Positions 16,442 to 25,155 of a stretch of 64,000 bases of DNA are shown here, in pieces. This stretch comes from an uncultured Paraprevotella sp. (GTDB lineage Bacteria > Bacteroidota > Bacteroidia > Bacteroidales > Bacteroidaceae). A program made the position numbers and the translations under genes. A model generated the notes under the pieces. It searched no databases. It was given only the letters and a program-made list of their open reading frames with translations, and was not told the origin of the DNA. The stretch's first letter is position 1; the number at the start of each line of letters is the position of its first letter. The stretch is from contig CALUIS010000005.1 in assembly GCA_944320765.1 (NCBI GenBank), forward strand, positions 62,001 through 126,000. The letters run 5' to 3'.

Positions 16442-16940
16442 AAGATGCTTGTTTTTATAGAATATTTAACGCTTGGCGTAGTCGGTTCAGGCTTCCGTGC
16501 GGACTGCCAAAATGGCAGGAATGGGAGGGTTTTCAGGACTGCCAATGTGGGAAATAGGCATGAAATAGGACGCGGAATGTGCGGATTTTTCAACGGAATG
16601 CGGAAAACGGGCGGATTTTTGGCGCAAAAACGGGTGTTTTGGCGCGGCAAACTTTGTATTTCTTTGCGGAAAGAAAAAAATTTCTTGCCGCAAAGACGGA
16701 ATTTTCTTGCCGCAAAGCGGAAAATCTGTCTCTCCACGGCGGGGAAAAGGGCGGCTTTCCGCCGTTTTCGTTTCTATTTTGAGCGGTTTTCCGTTCAAGG
16801 GCGGGCTGACAGATTGTTGCGCGGAAGCGGGGCGGGGCTTTCGGGAGAGGGTGCGGCTGGCGCAAGGGAGAGGGGCGGGCGGCGCAGGATGACAGGGAAA
16901 AGGGGCGTACGGCTGTCTTTCTGACTTCCGGGCATCTCAC
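16442..16940. repeat. Gene-free stretch rich in short repeats
   Basis: About 500 bases with no convincing gene; open frames here have repeat-driven composition. It holds a 24-base sequence (16678-16701, AAATTTCTTGCCGCAAAGAC plus GGAA) that is identical at 46683-46706, and a tandem second partial copy (16702-16717). Further short GCGGAAA/GCGGCAA variants surround it. The right part (16800-16890) is G-rich and loosely resembles 46800-46860. Confidence 0.6.
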
Positions 16941-16994
16941 GAGAATCGCGTGTTTCCGTCCGAGTCCGGCAGCGGACGGAAACACGCGATTCTC
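16941..16994. repeat. 22-bp perfect hairpin downstream of the TPR protein gene
   Basis: Arms 16941-16962 and 16973-16994 (GAGAATCGCGTGTTTCCGTC plus CG, and its exact complement) around a 10-base loop, 16 bases past the stop of the leftward gene. There is no T run on either strand, so it is either a factor-assisted terminator and RNA stabiliser or a dispersed palindrome. The outer motif ACGAGAATCGCG recurs inverted at about 46281-46292. Confidence 0.75.
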
Positions 16995-17010
16995 AGAGGG
17001 GAAAATACTG

Positions 17011-18720
17011 TCATTCTGGCAGGGCGGAAGGCTGTCCCCCTTCTTCTTCCGCCAAAAGGTTCTTGGCGGCCTCGTCCCCCATCTGGGCGGCCTTCCGCAG
17101 GTTGGCCAGCCCTTCCTCGCGCTGCTTCGCGCTGATCTGGCAGAGGCCCATCAGGCGGTAGCCCTCGGCGTAGTCCGGGTCCAGCTCCACGCTCCGTTGG
17201 GCGGCCTTGGCGGCTTCCGCCGGCTCTCCGATGCGGTAAAGCACCACGGCCCGTTCGGCGTGGTAGAGCGGTTCGTCGGGGTCGATGCGGATGGCGCGGT
17301 CGATGTCGTCCATGGCCTGCTGGAACATGCGGCACTGCATTTCGGCCTGCTCGCGCCGGTAATAGAAGTTGGCGTTCAGCTCGCCGCCCATCAGCCGCCC
17401 GTAGTCGTTCATGTCCTGCACGGCCTCGCGGTAGCGTTCCAGCGACAGCAGGGTGGAGGCGCGTTCCAGCAGGGCGGGTGCGGCTTCCTTGGGGTAGGGC
17501 TTCGTGAAGCAGGCCACGGCGCTGTCCTGCAGCGCGAGCACCTGCAGGGTGTCGGCCCCGGCCATGCGCTTGCATTGCGCGGCGTAGAGGAAGATGTCGG
17601 CCGAGCGCATGTTGGTGTTCCGCAGGGAGAGGTATTTGCCGCAGGCCTCGTCGTACTGCTTGAGGGCGTAGAGGATGTTGCCTTCCTGCTGCACGTAGAC
17701 GGGCAGCGGGTTGAGGGCGTGGGCTTCCCGGATGAAGGCGAGGGCCTTGTTGAAGTCCCAGTCCTTGTACACCTGGTAGCCCTGGCGGAGGTTCAGCTCG
17801 TAGAGCAGGCGGCTGAACGAATAGTAGGCCTCGTCCTTCTTTCCGGCCACTTCCAGCCCTTTCTCCATGTCCTTCTCGGCTTCGGCGTAGTTGCCGCGGG
17901 CCATGTAGAAGTCCGCCCGTTGCGTGTAGGCGTCGGCGCTTTGGGGGAACTGCGCGGCGTAGTCGTCCAGGTATTGTCCGTAGGTGGCCGAGTCCGCGCG
18001 GGCGGCTGTCATGAAGAGGAAGGTGCGCGCGTCGTCCTCTTCCGCCGGGAGGGCCTTGCGGATGCCGATGGCGTTCAGGTCGCCGTCTCCCGCCGACATG
18101 CCGTCGGTGGCCAGCGAGCGGGCGTAGGCCACGCTGACGGCGTAGGAGGTGGGGGCGGACTCGTCGGCCTTGCGCTGTATCATGCCCAGCACTTCGCCCT
18201 CCTCGTCCATGACGGGGCTGTTCAGGTATTTGCCGTCCAGCGGGCGGCCCAGCGTGTAGTAGCCGTATTCGCCGTCGAACTTCTGGATGTCGTGCAGCGT
18301 GTCGTTCAGGCACACCTTCTTCTCCTTGGTGGGGTAGGGCAGGACGTAGACATGCTCGTGCTTCACGCCCGTGCGGTCGGAGACGGTCAGGGCCGGCGTC
18401 TCCTTGTCGGTCCTGACGCGGAACTTCACCACGTCGTAGAGCGAGCTGGCGCCCAGGATGGCGTCCACCTCGTATTCCTTGCCTTCCGCGCTGACTACCT
18501 TGGCCTTTTGGGCCTGTTTGAACAGCTGGTAGTCGGCCACGGCGGTGCCGTCCTCGCCGATGAAGAAGCCGTTGCCGGACTGGAGCATCTGCCCTTGCCC
18601 GTCCATGGTGACGATGGTGATTTGCGCCTTGGCCGCCTTCTTGAACCATTTGGGGTTCTGGGCGGACAGTCGGATGCCGGCGGCGAGCAGGCCGGCCAGT
18701 ATAAGGATGGTTTTTTTCAT
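17011..18720 (-). CDS. TPR protein with N-terminal degenerate trypsin-like domain
   Basis: 569 residues: signal peptide (1-20, cleaved after LSA), a trypsin-like beta-barrel (about 30-210), then many tetratricopeptide repeats to the end. In the barrel, the histidine position of GxGFFI...NxHV is glutamine (VADYQLF, Gln65). Asp95 is kept. The serine loop, normally GNSGSPV, reads KYLNSPV, placing leucine at the nucleophile. The protein is therefore probably not a protease and may be a periplasmic scaffold. It starts two bases after recN at the end of the dnaN-recN run. Confidence 0.8.
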   Translation of the reverse strand: MKKTILILAGLLAAGIRLSAQNPKWFKKAAKAQITIVTMDGQGQMLQSGNGFFIGEDGTAVADYQLFKQAQKAKVVSAEGKEYEVDAILGASSLYDVVKFRVRTDKETPALTVSDRTGVKHEHVYVLPYPTKEKKVCLNDTLHDIQKFDGEYGYYTLGRPLDGKYLNSPVMDEEGEVLGMIQRKADESAPTSYAVSVAYARSLATDGMSAGDGDLNAIGIRKALPAEEDDARTFLFMTAARADSATYGQYLDDYAAQFPQSADAYTQRADFYMARGNYAEAEKDMEKGLEVAGKKDEAYYSFSRLLYELNLRQGYQVYKDWDFNKALAFIREAHALNPLPVYVQQEGNILYALKQYDEACGKYLSLRNTNMRSADIFLYAAQCKRMAGADTLQVLALQDSAVACFTKPYPKEAAPALLERASTLLSLERYREAVQDMNDYGRLMGGELNANFYYRREQAEMQCRMFQQAMDDIDRAIRIDPDEPLYHAERAVVLYRIGEPAEAAKAAQRSVELDPDYAEGYRLMGLCQISAKQREEGLANLRKAAQMGDEAAKNLLAEEEGGQPSALPE

Positions 18721-18722
18721 AT

Positions 18723-20393
18723 TCAGATGTTTTTGGAGTGGCGGAGTAGTTCTTTGGCGTTGCTGACGGCGGCTTCCGTCAGGGTGCTGCCGCTCAGCAT
18801 GTGGGCGATTTCCTCTATGCGCCCCTGTTCGTCCAGCCGGACGATGTGGCTGGTGGTGCCGTCGGCGTGGTCTTCCTTGTAGACCTTGTAGTGCGCGGTG
18901 CCCATGGCGGCGATTTGCGGCAGGTGGGTGATGCTGATGACCTGCCGGTTGCGGCTGCCCATCTCGTGCATGATGCGGGCCATCTTCTCGGCGATGCTGC
19001 CGGACACGCCGGTGTCGATTTCGTCGAAGATGATGGTGGGCAGCTTGACCGCGCCGGAGATCATGGCTTTCAGCGAGAGCATGACGCGGGCGACCTCGCC
19101 TCCGGAGGCCACCTGCGAGATGGGTTGCAGCTGGCCGCTCTTGTTGGCGCTGAAGAGGAAGTTGATGCGGTCCGCCCCCGTCCCGTCCGGCGCGTCCTTG
19201 GGCGTCAGCTCCACCTTGAACCGCACGTTGGGGATGCCCAGCGGCACCAGTTTCTCCTTCATCTGCCGCTCGGCCTCCAGGGCGGCTTCCCGGCGGAGGG
19301 CGGTGAGCCGCCCGGCTTGTGCGGACACTGCCGCGTATGTCTCTTCCTTCCGTGCCTGGAGGGCTTTGAGATGCTCGTCGCTATGGTTGATGGCTTCCAG
19401 CTTGCCGCGGTATTCCTCCTCGATGCGCAAGAGTTCACCCACCGAGTCCGTGCGGTGTTTCTGCTGCAGGTCGTAGAGCGTGTTGAGTCGCTCGTTGACG
19501 TATTGCAGCCGTTCGGGGTCGAACTCGATTTGTTCCGCCCGTGCGGCGATTTCCCCGGCCAGGTCTTTCAGCTCGATGTGGCACGACTCCAGCCGTTGCG
19601 CCCATTCCCCGGCGTCGGGGTAGATCCGCTGCAGGTTGTCTATCAGGTGGTGCGCGTCTTTCAGCACGTCCACGAGTCCCTGTTCGCCGTCCAACATCCG
19701 GTCGGCCTGATAGAGCGTCTGCTTGATGTCCTCCGCATGGGCGAGCAGCTCGGCCTCCTGTTCCAGCTCCTCCTGTTCGCCCTCTCTCAGTCCCGCCTTT
19801 TCCAGCTGCTCCAGCTGGAAGGCGATGTAGTCCTCCTCCTCCTTGGCCTTTTCCGTCTCTTTCCGTGCGGCCTCCAGTGCCTTCTCCGCCTGGCGGTAGT
19901 CGGCGTACAGCGCCTTGTACCTCAGGAGTTCCTCCTTGTCGCCTGCCAGGATGTCGATGACGTTGAGCTGGAAGTCCTCCTGGTTCAGCAGCAGGTTCTG
20001 GTGCTGGGAGTGGATGTCGATGAGCATACTCCCCAATTCCTTTAGCAGCCCCACCTGCACGGGCGTGTCGTTGATGAAGGCGCGGCTCTTGCCGGAAGGC
20101 ATGACCTCGCGGCGGATGATGCATTCCTGGCCGTCGAACTCCAGGTCGTTCCGCCGGAAGAAGTCCTCCATGCCGTAAGGACCCAGGTCGAAGCGGGCCT
20201 CGATGACGCATTTGGCCGTCCCGTTCTTGATGGCCTTGCTGTCGGCCCGCTGCCCGAGCAGCAGGCCGATGGCCCCGAGGATGATGGATTTTCCGGCCCC
20301 GGTCTCGCCCGTGATGACGGAGAAGCCCGGCTGGAACTGTATGTCGAGGGTGTCTATCAGTGCGTAATTCTGGATGAATAAAGATTGAAGCAT
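18723..20393 (-). CDS. recN: DNA repair protein RecN
   Basis: 556 residues, SMC-like ATPase of double-strand break repair. Walker A GETGAGKSI (about 30-38) and the sequence LIDIHSQHQNLLLNQEDF are near the N-terminus, long coiled coil follows in the middle (about 150-370), and the C-terminal signature and Walker B region (ASGGEVARVMLSLK, TIIFDEIDTGVSG) are intact. It is encoded 3 bases after the DUF4835 gene. Confidence 0.97.
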   Translation of the reverse strand: MLQSLFIQNYALIDTLDIQFQPGFSVITGETGAGKSIILGAIGLLLGQRADSKAIKNGTAKCVIEARFDLGPYGMEDFFRRNDLEFDGQECIIRREVMPSGKSRAFINDTPVQVGLLKELGSMLIDIHSQHQNLLLNQEDFQLNVIDILAGDKEELLRYKALYADYRQAEKALEAARKETEKAKEEEDYIAFQLEQLEKAGLREGEQEELEQEAELLAHAEDIKQTLYQADRMLDGEQGLVDVLKDAHHLIDNLQRIYPDAGEWAQRLESCHIELKDLAGEIAARAEQIEFDPERLQYVNERLNTLYDLQQKHRTDSVGELLRIEEEYRGKLEAINHSDEHLKALQARKEETYAAVSAQAGRLTALRREAALEAERQMKEKLVPLGIPNVRFKVELTPKDAPDGTGADRINFLFSANKSGQLQPISQVASGGEVARVMLSLKAMISGAVKLPTIIFDEIDTGVSGSIAEKMARIMHEMGSRNRQVISITHLPQIAAMGTAHYKVYKEDHADGTTSHIVRLDEQGRIEEIAHMLSGSTLTEAAVSNAKELLRHSKNI

Positions 20394-20396
20394 GTC

Positions 20397-21326
20397 TTAT
20401 TTCTTGAGTTTTTCCCAATAGTTGCTTTGCGAGGCGTTGATGGCAAAGACGATGTCGTACACCTTTTCCCGCTCTTCCGCCGTGCCTTTCCCGCTGTAGA
20501 TGTTGACCAGCTCGTCGCGCTTGATGTCCGTGAAGATGACGGGGAGCGCGCTCATGGTCTTCTGGTCGCGGGCCTGCTTGAGCAGTTCGATGGAGGCCGT
20601 GATGGCGGCGCGGGCCGTGTCGGTGTTCTCGACCATGCGGTCCAGCCCCTGGCGGTGGTATTCGTATTCCATCTGCCGGAACGGCTCCATGGCCCCGTCC
20701 AGGTAGTCGTTGATGAGGGCGAAGCGGTTGCGGTCGTCCTCGAAGGCTTTCCAGCCCGGATAGCCGAGGTTCTGCGAGTTGTTGGCCACGTCCATGGCCA
20801 TCTGCAGCACGTCCGTGCCGCCGAGCGGGGCCATCGTGTCCATGTCCAGCCCGATGATGAGGTAGGCGTAGTAGGCGATGACGGCCGTCAGGTTGTTGTC
20901 CACCTGTTCGGGGCGGAACTCCAGCTGGTCGAACTGCTGGAAGTTGAAGTTGAAGTTCTCGTCCTGGAAGTTGAATACCGTGGTGGAGTAGTTGGAGTTG
21001 TATACAGGGCGCGTGCTTTGCACCTGCACCGAGCCGGTGAAGGAGTTGTCCGTCTCGCTGTACGTCTTCAGCGTGATGCTGAACGTGCAGTTGATGCGTT
21101 CCTCTTCCTCATATTGCATCCCCGTCCATTGCTGCTCGTTGACGAAGGCCGTCAGCGAGTTTTCCAAGGCTTCGAACACGGCTTCCGTCGTGTTGGAAAT
21201 CTGCTGGCGGTTGATGGTGATCCGGGCGTTGAGTTCCTGGGCGTTGGCGGGCAGGACGGCCAGGCAGCACATGGCAGCTGCCGCAGCCTTCAGTCTCTGG
21301 GCGATGTGGATGGATGGATGTCGCAT
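20397..21326 (-). CDS. porD: DUF4835 family protein, PorD-like
   Basis: 309 residues with a cleavable signal (cleaved near ANAQ). The mature start QELNARITINRQQISNT and the later SNYSTTVFNFQDENFNFNFQ and YYAYLIIGLDMDTMAPLGG are characteristic of DUF4835, the family that includes PorD of type IX secretion in Porphyromonas gingivalis. In many Bacteroidales it sits, as here, between coaBC and recN even when the rest of type IX secretion is absent, so its exact role in this organism is open. Symbol given by family. Confidence 0.85.
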   Translation of the reverse strand: MRHPSIHIAQRLKAAAAAMCCLAVLPANAQELNARITINRQQISNTTEAVFEALENSLTAFVNEQQWTGMQYEEEERINCTFSITLKTYSETDNSFTGSVQVQSTRPVYNSNYSTTVFNFQDENFNFNFQQFDQLEFRPEQVDNNLTAVIAYYAYLIIGLDMDTMAPLGGTDVLQMAMDVANNSQNLGYPGWKAFEDDRNRFALINDYLDGAMEPFRQMEYEYHRQGLDRMVENTDTARAAITASIELLKQARDQKTMSALPVIFTDIKRDELVNIYSGKGTAEEREKVYDIVFAINASQSNYWEKLKK

Positions 21327-21337
21327 GGGGATGGGGA

Positions 21338-22549
21338 TTAGAGGAAAGATGCCAGTCGGTCGATGATGTCGGCGGCCACCTCTTTTTTGTCTTTCAGCGG
21401 ATAAGGGATGGCTTCCGTGCGGGTGATGATGGTGATTTTGTTGGTGTCGTGCCGGAATCCGGCGCCTGCGTCGTTCAGTGAGTTGAGTACGATGAAGTCG
21501 AAGTTCTTGCGTTCCAGCTTCTCGCGGGCGTGGGCCGACTCGTCGTGGGTCTCCAGCGCGAATCCCGCCAGGATCTGGCCGTCGCGTTTCATCTGCCCGA
21601 GGGTCTGCGCGATGTCGCGTGTCGGTTTCAGGCGTAGCACAAGGTCGTCCTTCTCCCGCTTGATCTTGCGGTCAGCAGGCTGTTCCGGCGTGAAGTCGGC
21701 CACGGCGGCGCAAAGGATGGCCGCGTCCATGCCCGCGAAGCGTTCTGTGGACTCGCGGAACATCTCTTCGGCCGATTCCACGTCGACGCGGCGGATGGAC
21801 GGGTGGGGCGTCTGGAGCGGCGTGGGGCCGCACACCAGGGTCACCTCGGCCCCGCGCCGGGCGCATTCCCCGGCCAGGGCCATGCCCATCTTTCCCGAAG
21901 AGTAGTTGCCGATGAACCTCACGGGGTCGATTTTCTCGTAGGTGGGCCCGGCGGTGATGAGCACTTTCTTCCCGCCCAAGTCCTGTGCGGAGGCGAAGAA
22001 GTCCTCCAGCACGCGGATGATGTTTTCCGGCTCTTCCATGCGGCCTTTCCCTTCCAGGTGGCTGGCCAGCTCGCCGCTCGTAGGCTCGATGATGTGGTTG
22101 CCGTAGCTGCGGAGCTGCCGGAGGTTCTGCTGGGTGGAGGGATGGGCGAACATGTCCAGGTCCATGGCCGGCGCGACGAACACCGGGGCTTTCATGGATA
22201 GGTAGGTCGTGACCAGCATGTTGTCGGCGATGCCGTGGGCCATCTTCCCGATGGTGGATGCGGTGGCCGGGGCGATGACCATGGCGTCGGCCCATAGGCC
22301 GAGTGCCACGTGGCTGTGCCAGCTGCCGTCCCGCCCGGAGAAGAACTCGCTGACGACGGGCTTGCCGGTCAGCGCGGAAAGCGTGACGGGCGTGATGAAC
22401 TCCTTGCCTGCCGGGGTGATGACCACCTGCACCTCCGCGCCTTTCTTGATGAGGCCGCGGATGAGCAGGCAGGCCTTGTAGGCGGCGATGCTGCCCGTGA
22501 TTCCCAAAACTATCTTTTTGCCTTTCAGTGTGTCCATGCCGTATGTCAT
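21338..22549 (-). CDS. coaBC: Bifunctional phosphopantothenoylcysteine decarboxylase / phosphopantothenate-cysteine ligase
   Basis: 403 residues catalysing two successive steps of coenzyme A synthesis. The N-terminal FMN decarboxylase domain starts at GKKIVLGITGSIAAYKA, with PAMDLDMFAHPS. The C-terminal ligase domain has ITAGPTYEKIDPVRFIGNYS. The ATG at 22549 overlaps the stop of the exonuclease gene (ATGA); a second ATG at 22537 (MDTLKGKK) is an equally plausible start. The window also has panB (58444), from the same pathway. Confidence 0.95.
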   Translation of the reverse strand: MTYGMDTLKGKKIVLGITGSIAAYKACLLIRGLIKKGAEVQVVITPAGKEFITPVTLSALTGKPVVSEFFSGRDGSWHSHVALGLWADAMVIAPATASTIGKMAHGIADNMLVTTYLSMKAPVFVAPAMDLDMFAHPSTQQNLRQLRSYGNHIIEPTSGELASHLEGKGRMEEPENIIRVLEDFFASAQDLGGKKVLITAGPTYEKIDPVRFIGNYSSGKMGMALAGECARRGAEVTLVCGPTPLQTPHPSIRRVDVESAEEMFRESTERFAGMDAAILCAAVADFTPEQPADRKIKREKDDLVLRLKPTRDIAQTLGQMKRDGQILAGFALETHDESAHAREKLERKNFDFIVLNSLNDAGAGFRHDTNKITIITRTEAIPYPLKDKKEVAADIIDRLASFL

Positions 22550-23313
22550 TTGTTCATGTCCAGGCGGATCTGGGTCAGAATCTGTTTGGTGTTGCGGGCG
22601 AAGTCGCCTTGCAGGATCCAGCTGTAGTAGCCCGGGTCGGCGCGGAGCACGTCGGTCACTTTCTTTCCTTTGTACTTGCCGAAGTTGAACACGATGTCGC
22701 GGTTCTCGTCGTACACCATGCGGCCGGCGAAGTCCACGTTGTCGGTCATGCGGGAGAAGTCGGCCAGGAAACTGACGTCGTTCTGCAAGTCGTCGGGGTA
22801 ATGGTCCAGCTGCGCCATCAGCACCTCATAGGTAGCCTGCGTGTCGGCCAATGCGGAATGTGCGTTCTCCAAGTCCTTCCCGCAGTAGAACTTGTAGGCC
22901 GCACTGAGCGTGCGGCGCTCCAGCTTGTGGTAGATGTTCTGCACGTCGATGAACTTCCGCTTGCGCAGGTCGATGTCTATGCCCGCCCGGAGGAATTCCT
23001 CCACCAGCACCGGCACGTCGAAGCGGTTGGAGTTGAACCCGGCGAAGTCGCAGCCTTTGATGGTGTTCGCCAGCTCCTGGGCAATCTGCTTGAAGGTGGG
23101 GCAGTCCGCCACGTCCTTGTCGTAGATGCCGTGGATGGCCGATGAGCTTTCCGGAATGTGCATTTCCGGATTGACGCGCATACTTTTCGATTCCTCGTTG
23201 CCGTTGGGCCAGACCTTGATGTAGCACAGTTCCACGATGCGGTCCGTGGTGATGTTGATGCCGGTGGTCTCCAGGTCGAAGAAGACCAAGGGGTTCTTCA
23301 GGTTGAGCTTCAT
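22546..23313 (-). CDS. DnaQ-like 3'-5' exonuclease
   Basis: 255 residues of the DEDD exonuclease family: Exo I VFFDLETTGI, Exo II around GFNSNRFDVPVL, Exo III HSALADTQATYEVL. The C-terminal part (VFNFGKYKGKKVTDVL...YYSWILQGDF) is the small exo-associated domain often present in Bacteroidetes. It follows dnaN by 10 bases; a role in replication proofreading or repair with the clamp is inferred from this context. Confidence 0.9.
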   Translation of the reverse strand: MKLNLKNPLVFFDLETTGINITTDRIVELCYIKVWPNGNEESKSMRVNPEMHIPESSSAIHGIYDKDVADCPTFKQIAQELANTIKGCDFAGFNSNRFDVPVLVEEFLRAGIDIDLRKRKFIDVQNIYHKLERRTLSAAYKFYCGKDLENAHSALADTQATYEVLMAQLDHYPDDLQNDVSFLADFSRMTDNVDFAGRMVYDENRDIVFNFGKYKGKKVTDVLRADPGYYSWILQGDFARNTKQILTQIRLDMNK

Positions 23314-23323
23314 CCTTTTTCCG

Positions 23324-24448
23324 TTAGTCGTTCAACATCATGGGCATCAGCAGCATGAGCAGGTCCTCGTTCTCTTCCTGTTCGGCGGGCTTGATGACTC
23401 CGGCCCGGCTGGGGTCCGCCAGCTCTATCACCACGTTCTCCCCGCTGAGGTTGTTCAGGATGTCGATGAGGTACGTGCCTTTGAACCCGATGTTCAGCGG
23501 TGCGTCCGCGTAGTCGCAGGGGATGTATTCCTCGGCCGAAGTGGAGTAGTCGATGTCCTGCCCCGACACCACCAGGCGATGGTCTTCCAGGTGCAGCTTG
23601 ATGAGCGCGATGCTTTGGTTGGAGAAGACCAGCACGCGCTTGAGCGCGCTCAGCAGCGTCAGGCGGTCCACCGTCACCCGGTAAGGATTGTTGGCCGGGA
23701 TGACGGAGTTATAGTTGGGGTAGCGTCCTTCGATGAGGCGGCAGATGAGCTTGGATGACTCCATGTGGATGACGGCGTTGCGCCCGTTGAACTTCAGGGT
23801 GACGTCGCCCTCCTCCTTCGGCAGGAGGTTCTTCAGGAGCGTGGCCGGCTTTTTGGGAAGGATGAACGATGCGGGCTGGTTGCCGCTGACGCTGTAGACC
23901 TTGTCGCGCACCAGCTGGTTGGCGTCGGATGAGACGAAGGTCAGGTTGTCTGCCTGCACGTCGAAATAGATGCCGGTCATGATGGGGCGCAGGTCGTCAT
24001 TGGCCGTGGCGAAGAGGCAATGGTTGATGCCGCCCAAGAGGGTGGACGCCGGCATGAGCAACGTCTCAGCCTCGTCCAGTGCGGCGTTCATGTTGGGGTA
24101 TTCGTCCGCGTTCTGTCCCATGATGCTGAAATGCCCGTTCTGGTAGCTGGCCCGGATTTCCATGTTGTCGGTGTTGACATCGAACGCGAGCGGCTGCTCC
24201 GCGATTTCCTTCATGGAGTCCTGAATGGTCTTGGCGTTGATGCAGAAGCGGGCATTGGCGTCGCTTTCCACGAGTTCCATGCTTGTAATCAGGGTGGTCT
24301 CACTGTCCGATGCGGTAAGGGTCAGTGTGTTATCCTGGATTTCAAACAAGAAGTAGTCTAATATGGGGAGCGTGTTCTTGGAATTTATGACACGTCCGAT
24401 CATCTGCAGGCGGTTGAAAAGCGCTGAGCTCGATACGATGAATCTCAT
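23324..24448 (-). CDS. dnaN: DNA polymerase III beta subunit (sliding clamp)
   Basis: 374 residues with the three repeated clamp domains; starts MRFIVSSSALFNRLQMIGRV and ends with the conserved LLMPMML tail. Forms the ring that tethers polymerase to DNA. It is first in a leftward run with exonuclease, coaBC, porD-like and recN and has its own strong promoter. There is no dnaA or origin nearby, as is usual in this phylum. Confidence 0.97.
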   Translation of the reverse strand: MRFIVSSSALFNRLQMIGRVINSKNTLPILDYFLFEIQDNTLTLTASDSETTLITSMELVESDANARFCINAKTIQDSMKEIAEQPLAFDVNTDNMEIRASYQNGHFSIMGQNADEYPNMNAALDEAETLLMPASTLLGGINHCLFATANDDLRPIMTGIYFDVQADNLTFVSSDANQLVRDKVYSVSGNQPASFILPKKPATLLKNLLPKEEGDVTLKFNGRNAVIHMESSKLICRLIEGRYPNYNSVIPANNPYRVTVDRLTLLSALKRVLVFSNQSIALIKLHLEDHRLVVSGQDIDYSTSAEEYIPCDYADAPLNIGFKGTYLIDILNNLSGENVVIELADPSRAGVIKPAEQEENEDLLMLLMPMMLND

Positions 24449-24476
24449 AATGCGGTATTTTTAGGATTATAATCAG

Positions 24477-24508
24477 CAAAATTACGCAATTCGGGAGAAC
24501 GGAACAAA
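24477..24508 (-). promoter_or_regulatory. Promoter of dnaN
   Basis: Minus strand TTTG (24505-24508), 20-base spacer, TAATTTTG (24477-24484): full consensus, 29 bases before the ATG. Confidence 0.75.
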
Positions 24509-24582
24509 AAAAACAATCTAATAATTCGGGGAAGTAGAAAATTAGTTGTAATTTCGCGTCACTAATCATACTATATAGGTTT

Positions 24583-24963
24583 ATGGAAATTACAGGAAAG
24601 ATCATCGCCGTGCTGCCCGAGCGTGGCGGCGTGTCGCAGCGTACGGGTTCGGAATGGAAAGTGCAGGAATATGTGTTGGAGACGCAGGAGCAGTATCCGC
24701 GGAAGATGTGTTTCGACGTGTTCGGGGCCGACAAAATCGCCCAGTTCGCCATCAAGATAGGCGAGCAGCTGACGGTGTCGTTCGATATTGACGCGCGGGA
24801 ATATAACGGGCGTTGGTTCAACAGTATCCGTGCCTGGAAGGTGGAGCGGGTGGCCGCGCAGCCAGCGGCGGCCCCGGTGAACGACGTGCCGTTCCCCCCG
24901 GCTTCCGATGCCGCCCCGGTGGATTTCTCCGAGGGCGACTCGAAGGACGACCTGCCTTTCTGA
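24583..24963 (+). CDS. DUF3127 family protein, SSB-like
   Basis: 126 residues. The body (MEITGKIIAVLPERGGVSQR...CFDVFGADKIAQF) is DUF3127, an OB-fold-like family of Bacteroidetes. The end is an acidic tail finishing DDLPF, which imitates the C-terminal tip of single-stranded DNA-binding proteins that recruits partner enzymes. It is transcribed away from dnaN. A DNA-binding role is inferred from these features, not proven. Confidence 0.85.
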   Translation: MEITGKIIAVLPERGGVSQRTGSEWKVQEYVLETQEQYPRKMCFDVFGADKIAQFAIKIGEQLTVSFDIDAREYNGRWFNSIRAWKVERVAAQPAAAPVNDVPFPPASDAAPVDFSEGDSKDDLPF

Positions 24964-24984
24964 GGAAGCTTCCCGGACAGGAGA

Positions 24985-25080
24985 GTGTGGCAAAATGAAC
25001 TCCTCCGCCTGAAAGGGGAGGTGGCGGGTCTCACAGGTTTTGCCGCACCCACGTTTCTTGCTTGTTTTGCCCTCTCTTCG
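24985..25080. repeat. Intergenic copy of a dispersed motif
   Basis: Contains AACTCCTCCGCCTGAAAGGG (a small CTCC/GGAG hairpin) followed by CAGGTTTTGCCGCACC, similar to 6584-6640 and 8108-8180. No coding potential. Confidence 0.45.
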
Positions 25081-25095
25081 GGGATATGCAAAAAT

Positions 25096-25133
25096 GAAAT
25101 CCGCTTCAGGCTGCAAAGCCGGAAGCGGATTTC
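25096..25133 (-). terminator. Terminator of the RND efflux operon
   Basis: 12-bp inverted repeat GAAATCCGCTTC / GAAGCGGATTTC, followed on the minus strand by ATTTTT, 22 bases past the stop of the outer membrane factor gene. It may also serve the convergent DUF3127 transcript. Confidence 0.8.
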
Positions 25134-25155
25134 GCTTATGTTAAAATAGAGGGGG

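Noticed and set aside
16445-16924. 159-codon frame in the repeat-rich intergenic region
   Set aside because: Built from repeated GCGGAAA/GCGGCAA units and open on both strands; no start context or family.
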